Assembly: GCA_002479215.1 (NCBI GenBank) | Contig: DLME01000282.1 | Span: 1 to 5,868 of the forward strand | Source: Syntrophaceae bacterium UBA7544 | Lineage (GTDB): Bacteria > Desulfobacterota > Syntrophia > Syntrophales > Smithellaceae | Direction: 5' to 3' | Length of the DNA stretch: 5,868 bases | Part shown: positions 1-5,868 of the stretch, piece after piece | Numbering within the stretch: position 1 is the first letter of the stretch | Layout: each line of letters opens with the position of its first letter | Program-made: the position numbers and the translations under genes | The notes under the pieces: generated by a model | Database searches by the model: none | What the model was told of the DNA's origin: nothing | The model's input: the letters and a program-made list of their open reading frames with translations, nothing else

Positions 1-470
1 GGAACAGTCACCGGGGCGCGGTCCATTACCGCTGGAGCCGGCCTTTCGACGGGGAGCCGTTTGACGGTATTAATCTCTCCCAGACCATCCAGAGGACGAC
101 CTAGAGGATCAACCACCCGTCCCAAAAGGCCTTCACCTACAGGGACGTCGAGAACGCGCTTAGTGCGGTGGACTTCGGTACCGACCTGAAGGTGTTCACT
201 GGGGTCAAGAAGAACAATGCCTATTTCCTCCGGGTCTATATTGAAGACAAGTCCCATATAATTTCCGGAAAATTGCACCAGTTCCTCCGCGCGGATGTTC
301 GGCAGTCCGCTGACTCTGGCAATGTCCCTGCCCACAAATTGAATTGTGCCGATTTCGTATTGTCGCAGTTCAGGTTTCTGTTTTTTTAAAACCTTATCCA
401 TCGTCGAAAAGGTGTCATCAAGAAAAGTTTTTAATTCCTGAGTGTCGGTTATATTAACTTGTTCGCTCAT
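1..470 (-). CDS. atpA: N-ATPase F1 subunit alpha, N-terminal part (cut by left window edge)
   Basis: This is the first 156 codons of the alpha subunit, the non-catalytic nucleotide-binding subunit that alternates with beta in the F1 hexamer on the cytoplasmic side. I translated it by hand from the ATG at 470-468 (MSEQVNITDT...). An N-terminal helix (about residues 10-32) is followed by the beta-barrel domain, with QFVGRDIARVSGL at about 44-56 and the highly conserved VPVGEGLLGRVVDPLGRPLDG at about 109-129. The visible part ends at about residue 156, just before the expected Walker A loop, so nucleotide binding cannot be judged. The start is supported by a GGAGG Shine-Dalgarno at 477-481, 6 nt before the ATG. 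It follows atpF by 25 nt, with no atpH (delta) gene between them, as expected in N-ATPase operons. The truncation is due to the window, not to a mutation. The gene is certain; the N-type assignment comes from its context. Confidence 0.96.
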   Translation of the reverse strand, partial: MSEQVNITDTQELKTFLDDTFSTMDKVLKKQKPELRQYEIGTIQFVGRDIARVSGLPNIRAEELVQFSGNYMGLVFNIDPEEIGIVLLDPSEHLQVGTEVHRTKRVLDVPVGEGLLGRVVDPLGRPLDGLGEINTVKRLPVERPAPAVMDRAPVTV

Positions 471-495
471 TCTGCTCCTCCCTCAATATTCCCTA

Positions 496-1266
496 CTATC
501 CGCTGTGTGCTTCTTTCTGAAGGGTTTCGGTCAAATTTTCTACCAGTGTTTCCAGATACTCATTCAGACTCCAGGCGATCTTGTGGCCGTTAACCCGCAA
601 CTCTATGCCGGAAACGACTTCCGGCTGCATTGAATAATTGATAGTAAAGCCTTTGGTGATTTGCTTTTTTAAAGCCTGTTCTATCCGGTCTTGTGTTTCC
701 TTCGGAATATCAAAAGCGCTTTGGACAGTTACTCTATTACCACCACCGGTAATAGCTTTGCGGATTTGTGCGGATTTTTCTTTGTCCAATTCCCGGACCC
801 GCCGAATAAATTCATCGACAATCCGCGCCTCCAGGTCCGCGTCGGCAAGGTCTGTCAATGCCCGGCGAGCTGTGGCGTAAATCTGTCGGGCCGCCCGCCC
901 GCGAAGATCCTGAAAAAACGCATCCTTTTCTCTCATCAACATATCTTGCCAGCGTGTTTTGATCGCGTCGACGTCTTCCCGCACCTTTTCCATGAGTTCT
1001 TTCCGTTTACTCTCCGCCGCAATACTTACTTCATTGAGCAATTGTTCCGATTTCTCAGCAAGCAACTGGTTTTTCCTGTCATAGATCTCGGCTGCCTCTT
1101 CCGCTTTCGTTTTCATTTTCTCGGCATCGGCGAAACGAGCGGCAATTGTTGCCTCCCGATCATCCATTGCTTTGATGATTCGCCCATAAAGAAAGCGCTT
1201 CAATAGATAGACGAGCAGCAGAAAATTGAAGATTTGGCAAAACAAAACAAACCAGTCGATATGCAT
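496..1266 (-). CDS. atpF: N-ATPase Fo subunit b with delta-like C-terminal region
   Basis: This is the peripheral stalk subunit that holds the F1 hexamer static against the membrane sector. At 256 residues it is far longer than a normal b subunit (about 155-170). One N-terminal membrane helix (about 5-23, WFVLFCQIFNFLLLVYLL) is followed by the typical basic turn KRFLYGRIIKAMDDRE and a long charged coiled coil (about 35-165). Residues about 178-245 resemble the C-terminal domain of the delta/OSCP subunit: VTVQSAFDIPKETQDRIEQA, then PEVVSGIELRVNGHKIAWSL, which matches the delta pattern of a Gly-rich strand pair followed by a Ser-Leu helix. A b-delta hybrid explains why no separate atpH exists here. 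The ATG lies only 3 nt after the atpE stop, and its Shine-Dalgarno (AGGGGG, 1274-1279) overlaps the end of atpE, so translation is probably coupled. Family identity is firm; the delta-like reading is motif comparison by eye. Confidence 0.95.
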   Translation of the reverse strand: MHIDWFVLFCQIFNFLLLVYLLKRFLYGRIIKAMDDREATIAARFADAEKMKTKAEEAAEIYDRKNQLLAEKSEQLLNEVSIAAESKRKELMEKVREDVDAIKTRWQDMLMREKDAFFQDLRGRAARQIYATARRALTDLADADLEARIVDEFIRRVRELDKEKSAQIRKAITGGGNRVTVQSAFDIPKETQDRIEQALKKQITKGFTINYSMQPEVVSGIELRVNGHKIAWSLNEYLETLVENLTETLQKEAHSG

Positions 1267-1269
1267 GGA

Positions 1270-1545
1270 TTATCCCCCTGCCTTTACAAAGTAGCCCCAG
1301 AAAGGATTCGCAAAGATTACGATCATGGAAATAACAAAGCAGTAAATAGCAATTGATTCGATCATGGCGAGTCCTACAAACAGGGTTCGCGTCAAAGAAT
1401 TGCGTTCATCGGGTTGCTGGGCGATGGCGGCAAGGGCCTGCTGGATCGCTCGCCCCTGTCCCAGAGCCGGTCCAATAGAACCTATTGCCATTGTTATGCC
1501 TGCAGCAATGATGGAAGCTACTGCAACTAAACTCAATTTATCCAT
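1270..1545 (-). CDS. atpE: N-ATPase Fo subunit c (rotor ring, probable Na+-binding)
   Basis: This is the proteolipid that forms the ion-carrying rotor ring in the membrane. It has 91 residues and a two-helix hairpin: helix 1 about 5-40 with a Gly-rich packing face, a polar loop RQP-like segment (QQPDERN, 43-49), and helix 2 about 52-80. The ion-binding carboxylate is Glu63 in MIESIAIY. Aligned by eye to the Ilyobacter tartaricus Na+ c-subunit, the ligands Gln32, Glu65, Ser66 and Tyr70 correspond to Gln30, Glu63, Ser64 and Tyr68, and Pro28 to Pro26. Thr67, which holds a structural water there, is replaced by Ile65. The pattern favours Na+ over a plain H+ site, but specificity cannot be proven from sequence. 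The ATG is preceded by a near-perfect Shine-Dalgarno, in keeping with the high copy number of c. It lies between atpB (33 nt) and atpF (3 nt). Confidence 0.97.
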   Translation of the reverse strand: MDKLSLVAVASIIAAGITMAIGSIGPALGQGRAIQQALAAIAQQPDERNSLTRTLFVGLAMIESIAIYCFVISMIVIFANPFWGYFVKAGG

Positions 1546-1551
1546 AAAAAA

Positions 1552-1560
1552 TCCTCCTTA
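1552..1560 (-). promoter_or_regulatory. Strong Shine-Dalgarno of atpE
   Basis: On the minus strand the sequence TAAGGAGGA, 6 nt before the atpE ATG and followed by a run of T, is an almost complete match to the anti-Shine-Dalgarno end of 16S rRNA. It is the strongest ribosome binding site among the atp genes here. The inference is that it raises translation of the c subunit above its neighbours to meet the ring stoichiometry. Confidence 0.85.
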
Positions 1561-1578
1561 TGTAAATTTATTGATTTA

Positions 1579-2304
1579 TCAGGCCTGGATGCCTTCGCTA
1601 ACTGCTGCTTTATGTGACTCCTCCTGGGCGCTTGTCGCCGAAGCGATATACACCATGGAAAGTATGGCAAAAATATACGCCTGGATTACCCCGATTAACA
1701 GCCCTAGTGCCTGCATGATGACAGGGAACACCAGAGGCGTGACAGACAGAAGAATTCCGATAACCTTCTCATGACTCATGATATTACCGAACAATCGAAC
1801 CGTGAGGGCCAGCGTCCGAGATATTTCTCCCATAACGTGAAACGGAAAGAAGATAAAATTAGGTTGAAAGTATTCTTTTAAATAATGAAGCACGCCATTT
1901 CTGGAAATACCATAAAAAGGAACAGCAATAAATACGCAAAGTGCCAGCGCCGCTGTTGTCATGAGCGATGCAGTAGGTGGGACATATCCGGGAACTATAG
2001 CCAGGACATTGGCGACACAGATAAAAAGGAATAAGGTGCCGATCAAGGGAACATAGTCATCGACTCCCTTCTTGGTCATTTCCCTGATTTCTCCGCGGAT
2101 AGTCGAAATAACCACTTCGAGGAAATGCTGCCAGCGGGAAACATTGATGCCGGTGGAAAGATTGCGTGTCACCAGCCAGGAGCCGATCACAAGAATCGCC
2201 ATAACCAGCCATGTATAGACGATGGTTACATTAATGGTTATAAAACTCCATGTCCAGAGAATAACCTGATCCGGGCTGATTTGATTGATGGCTACGATTT
2301 CCAC
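1579..2304 (-). CDS. atpB: N-ATPase Fo subunit a (ion channel)
   Basis: This membrane stator subunit forms the two ion half-channels facing the c-ring. It has 241 residues and about five or six hydrophobic helices. The essential arginine is Arg170 in ALTVRLFGN (E. coli Arg210 equivalent), followed by IMSHEKV. The last helix carries the conserved VIQAYIFAILSMVYI, with Gln208 in the place of E. coli Gln252. PGYVPPTASL (105-114) matches the conserved loop before the central helices. The start codon is GTG (2302-2304), supported by a GAGGAG Shine-Dalgarno 5 nt upstream. It ends with TGA, 33 nt before atpE, and begins 41 nt after atpR. The function is certain by motif; no damage is seen. Confidence 0.97.
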   Translation of the reverse strand: MEIVAINQISPDQVILWTWSFITINVTIVYTWLVMAILVIGSWLVTRNLSTGINVSRWQHFLEVVISTIRGEIREMTKKGVDDYVPLIGTLFLFICVANVLAIVPGYVPPTASLMTTAALALCVFIAVPFYGISRNGVLHYLKEYFQPNFIFFPFHVMGEISRTLALTVRLFGNIMSHEKVIGILLSVTPLVFPVIMQALGLLIGVIQAYIFAILSMVYIASATSAQEESHKAAVSEGIQA

Positions 2305-2309
2305 TTAAA

Positions 2310-2315
2310 CTCCTC
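2310..2315 (-). promoter_or_regulatory. Shine-Dalgarno deciding the GTG start of atpB
   Basis: Minus-strand GAGGAG lies 5 nt before a GTG codon that gives the protein start MEIVAINQI. It supports a non-ATG start for atpB. Confidence 0.75.
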
Positions 2316-2345
2316 ACTAGGCTTTTGAAAAACTTTATAATATTC

Positions 2346-2642
2346 TTAAACTGCTTTATCCATTCCCAGGCGTCGTGTGAGAATCATCCTCATTAAAATA
2401 AAACCCAGAAGTGCCACGGCCAGCCGTTCCCACTGCCCACCCATGACAAAGTAAAATCCGGGCAGCACTACCGCCATACGCAAGACAAAACTGCCTAACA
2501 TCAGACGCAGAGGGCTAAGCGTATCCGGAAGCTTTTTTACTGTCCGCCAGAGAGCGATAAAGTAAAACGCTCCCAACACCAGCCCCGCCGCAAATGCCAG
2601 AAAAAGAATAATCATTGTTATGATTTTGAATTCATTCATCAT
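2346..2642 (-). CDS. atpR: N-ATPase subunit AtpR
   Basis: This small membrane protein is specific to N-ATPase operons. It has 98 residues from the first ATG (MMNEFKIITM). There are three predicted membrane helices: about 7-31 with a GLVLGAFYFIALW motif, about 47-67, and about 72-89. Helix 2 starts beside Arg46 and contains Arg55 (FVLRMAVVLPGFYF); helix 3 contains Arg85 (ILMRMILTRR). Such arginines inside the membrane are the family hallmark and have been proposed to contact the carboxylates of c subunits during ring assembly; that role is a hypothesis. The start overlaps the 3' end of atpQ by 11 nt. A GTG one codon earlier (2645) and a second ATG (2639) are alternatives; an AGGA motif 9 nt upstream fits the ATG at 2642. 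Identity rests on hydropathy, the arginine pattern and position between atpQ and atpB. Confidence 0.92.
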   Translation of the reverse strand: MMNEFKIITMIILFLAFAAGLVLGAFYFIALWRTVKKLPDTLSPLRLMLGSFVLRMAVVLPGFYFVMGGQWERLAVALLGFILMRMILTRRLGMDKAV

Positions 2643-2967
2643 CACTAATAATCCTGCTTCTGACCTTTCTTACCCAATACGCGGCATTGATGCATCCTAG
2701 CACTACACCGATGATAAGGAACATCAGCGCCCAGGAATAACGGCTTGGCCAGGTACGGTCGATCCAGAGTCCCAGGGCTATTCCGATGAGGGTAGGAATT
2801 GCCACCGACCAGCCGACAATCCCGAACATCCCCACGCCTAACCAAACTATTTCATCCTTGTGCCGCATTCCCTTGATTCGCAGAGATTCCTTTTGGGCTA
2901 CTTTATCCGCAAAATGATCGGCCATCTGTCTGCGCCGTTGACTTGATGCGCGTTTTATTTCAACCAT
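2632..2967 (-). CDS. atpQ: N-ATPase subunit AtpQ (AtpI-like)
   Basis: This is a 111-residue membrane protein related to AtpI and typical of N-ATPase operons. A basic N-terminal segment (KRASSQRRRQ, 5-14) precedes two hydrophobic helices, about 41-68 and about 79-99. The first ends in the characteristic GIALGLWIDR (62-71), matching the AtpI-type Gly-rich helix ending in Asp-Arg. The second contains GCINAAYWV. Known members are thought to help c-ring assembly or local cation supply; this has not been shown for this protein. The start ATG has a TAGGAG motif about 11 nt upstream, a rather long spacing. An internal ATG at codon 15 has no better ribosome binding site. The gene is preceded by the 108-nt atpC-atpQ gap, the longest in the atp operon, and overlaps atpR at its 3' end. 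Confidence 0.92.
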   Translation of the reverse strand: MVEIKRASSQRRRQMADHFADKVAQKESLRIKGMRHKDEIVWLGVGMFGIVGWSVAIPTLIGIALGLWIDRTWPSRYSWALMFLIIGVVLGCINAAYWVRKVRSRIISDDE

Positions 2968-2989
2968 ATCTTTTTAAACTCCTATCGGT

Positions 2990-3019
2990 TCATAAAACTT
3001 TCAATCTTTACTTTTATGA
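2990..3019. repeat. Perfect 8-bp inverted repeat in the atpC-atpQ gap
   Basis: TCATAAAA (2990-2997) and TTTTATGA (3012-3019) are perfect inverted copies around a 14-nt spacer. On the transcript this would be a weak, AT-rich stem-loop just 5' of the atpQ Shine-Dalgarno. It has no G+C-rich stem and no following U-tract, so it is not a classical terminator. It could be a processing or stabilising structure, a regulator site, or chance in AT-rich DNA. Confidence 0.4.
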
Positions 3020-3075
3020 CACTCCTGCCAAATACGACACAGCATTAAAGGCACAAGATTTTTTACTTAACCATT

Positions 3076-4849
<1,774 letters not shown>

Positions 4850-4874
4850 TTATCGAATTTATGCTGTAAAGTTC

Positions 4875-5702
4875 TTAATACAGCTCTTCCACTTTTTTAA
4901 TGCCTTCCATCAGCCAACCTACTACACCACCTATTACAACAAACATAATAGCTCGGACGACATCACCTGAAATGGGCATTTCTTTCAAGAAAAGTGCATG
5001 ACCGGTTAGAATCAGAGCACCAAGAAAAATGGCTACAAAGATGCCTTTTTTACCCCACCAGATCGAGGCCAGAATGATTGGAATATAGAAGAGGTGAGTG
5101 AAAAGCCCTTCTGTTTTGAGAGTTGCATGGTTATAATACGTAAGAATACAGGCGCCCAGAAGAAAGATACTTATTAGTCCGGCTTTATAAACACTTTTTT
5201 TGCCGCCAATATGTCCCTTCATCATCAGTGTTTTGATGGCGCCAAGCTTTTTCTCAACATCACCAATGGCCAGCTCCTGGTATTTCTCTGTGACCTGGTA
5301 GGACACGTAATCGAACATGAGGATCGTCCGATTCAGACTTTCCACCGCCTGCTGTTTTTCCAGTGCCGTAAAAAAAGTTCCCTGAAACTCCGCGTATAGC
5401 CAAAGATTTCGCCTCATCAGAATCAGGGCATATAAAGCTTCATGGAGAGGTATCTTTTCACTGTAAAACTCTTGGGCATATTTCCAAGAAAATGTTTTGG
5501 CCTCTTCATAAGGGATTTCGGCCAGCGACATTTGACGAAAAAGTCTGTAAAAATTGATTCCCTGTTCAATTACCATGTCTTTCGGCAGAGAGTGATACGA
5601 GGGTGTTCTGCTATGCGTCATCACGTCCTTGGCCCATTGCTTGGAAATATTTTCGGCCTTGCTTTCTATAAGGTCAATAAGTTTTGCGGCATAAGCTTGC
5701 AT
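4875..5702 (-). CDS. RsbRD_N-like domain protein with four-helix membrane region, no kinase
   Basis: I do not recognise a named gene. The protein has 275 residues from the ATG at 5702. Residues about 4-145 form a helical cytoplasmic domain resembling the RsbR/RsbRD N-terminal sensor domain: KAENISKQWAKDV, YHSLPKDMV, LHEALYALILMRRNLWLY and RTILMFDYVSYQVTEKYQ. After a charged linker come four hydrophobic helices: about 172-190, 201-216, 219-238 and 249-267. The stretch THLFYIPIILASIWWGKKG is of a kind often seen in the membrane sensor part of bacterial histidine kinases. The protein stops right after the last helix (KKVEELY), where a kinase would normally follow; only 34 nt separate it from atpD, so no kinase remnant is present. 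The start is chosen by an AAGGAGG Shine-Dalgarno 9 nt upstream. An in-frame TTG at 5771 is less likely. Co-transcription with the ATPase is inferred from spacing; a sensory or accessory role is only a suggestion. Confidence 0.8.
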   Translation of the reverse strand: MQAYAAKLIDLIESKAENISKQWAKDVMTHSRTPSYHSLPKDMVIEQGINFYRLFRQMSLAEIPYEEAKTFSWKYAQEFYSEKIPLHEALYALILMRRNLWLYAEFQGTFFTALEKQQAVESLNRTILMFDYVSYQVTEKYQELAIGDVEKKLGAIKTLMMKGHIGGKKSVYKAGLISIFLLGACILTYYNHATLKTEGLFTHLFYIPIILASIWWGKKGIFVAIFLGALILTGHALFLKEMPISGDVVRAIMFVVIGGVVGWLMEGIKKVEELY

Positions 5703-5711
5703 TCCTTCATC

Positions 5712-5718
5712 CCTCCTT
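5712..5718 (-). promoter_or_regulatory. Shine-Dalgarno deciding the start at 5702
   Basis: Minus-strand AAGGAGG lies 9 nt before the ATG at 5700-5702. It selects this start over the in-frame TTG at 5771, which abuts the preceding stop codon. Confidence 0.75.
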
Positions 5719-5742
5719 GCATAGAGTAATTGTGATAAATAA

Positions 5743-5771
5743 TCCTCACTTGATAGAATCCATCTTGTCAA
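5743..5771 (-). promoter_or_regulatory. Weak candidate sigma-70 promoter in a 69-nt gap
   Basis: A perfect -35 hexamer, TTGACA, lies at 5766-5771 on the minus strand, directly after the stop of the preceding gene. With an 18-nt spacer the -10 position reads GAGGAT, only three of six consensus bases. This could be an internal promoter for the membrane protein and the ATPase genes, but the -10 is poor and the match may be chance. Confidence 0.2.
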
Positions 5772-5868
5772 TCACTGCGTATTTTTTTTCGCCAGCCATT
5801 CCAGTTTCATTATTTTCCAGTATTTTCTGGCAATGACATACATAATGTAGTCGAACATAAGGATTGTC
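5772..5868 (-). CDS. C-terminal end of a second RsbRD_N-like protein (cut by right window edge)
   Basis: This is an open frame entering from the right edge and ending at TGA (5772-5774). The 31 visible residues begin TILMFDYIMYVIARKYWKIM and end KKNTQ. The opening matches residues 126-140 of the next gene's product (TILMFDYVSYQVTEKY), so the two genes appear to be tandem paralogues sharing the end of an RsbRD_N-like domain. Unlike its neighbour, this protein stops soon after the motif and has no membrane region after it. No function can be assigned from so short a piece. It lies 69 nt upstream of the membrane-protein gene on the same strand and may belong to the same transcript. Confidence 0.65.
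   Translation of the reverse strand, partial: TILMFDYIMYVIARKYWKIMKLEWLAKKNTQ

Noticed and set aside
168..389. Plus-strand open frame of 73 codons
   Set aside because: It is the antisense shadow of atpA, with no family resemblance or ribosome binding site.
691..1206. Plus-strand open frame of 171 codons
   Set aside because: It lies wholly antisense to atpF, whose coding frame is well supported; the translation resembles no known protein.
1364..1774. Plus-strand open frame of 136 codons
   Set aside because: It is antisense across atpE and the end of atpB, both of which are certain genes.
5703..5771. Twenty-three-residue extension of the membrane protein from TTG at 5771
   Set aside because: There is a much better ATG with a strong Shine-Dalgarno at 5702; the TTG has no ribosome binding site and abuts the previous stop.

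Overview
The window is almost entirely one minus-strand operon for an N-type F1Fo-ATPase (N-ATPase, also called the 'alternate F1F0 ATPase'). Reading right to left (5'->3' on the minus strand), the order is: the 3' end of a gene cut by the right edge; a membrane protein with an RsbRD_N-like N-terminal domain; atpD (beta); atpC (epsilon); atpQ; atpR; atpB (a); atpE (c); atpF (b, with a delta-like C-terminus); and the first 156 codons of atpA (alpha), cut by the left edge. This D-C-Q-R-B-E-F-A order, the presence of atpQ and atpR and the lack of a separate atpH (delta) gene are diagnostic of N-ATPases. The expected atpG (gamma) would lie beyond position 1.

The genes are tightly packed. atpD/atpC and atpQ/atpR overlap by 11 nt, and most other gaps are 3-41 nt. 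The one larger gap, 108 nt between atpC and atpQ, carries a perfect 8-bp AT-rich inverted repeat. Start codons are mostly supported by good Shine-Dalgarno sequences; the strongest belongs to atpE, whose product is needed in many copies. I see no convincing rho-independent terminator, tRNA, rRNA, CRISPR array or mobile element. No stretch over 300 nt lacks a gene.

How the products work together: alpha/beta/gamma/epsilon form the F1 motor; a, b and the c-ring form Fo. The C-terminal part of AtpF looks like the C-terminal domain of delta and would supply the stator link to F1. AtpQ (AtpI-like, two membrane helices) and AtpR (three membrane helices with intramembrane arginines) are thought to help assemble the c-ring or supply ions. 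The c subunit has most of the Na+-type ligand signature (Gln30, Glu63, Ser64, Tyr68), so Na+ is the likely coupling ion by inference.

The least ordinary part is upstream of atpD. Two adjacent genes share an RsbRD_N-like segment (both contain TILMFDY). One continues into four membrane helices of a type often found at the front of sensor kinases but ends without any kinase. The other ends just after the shared motif. Their closeness to atpD (34 nt) suggests co-transcription and a possible regulatory or accessory role.

Organism: a bacterium of moderate G+C. N-ATPases are patchily and laterally distributed, so the operon is a weak taxonomic marker. The RsbRD_N/sensor-type membrane protein would fit an anaerobic deltaproteobacterium (Desulfobacterota or a syntroph), but this is only a low-confidence guess.
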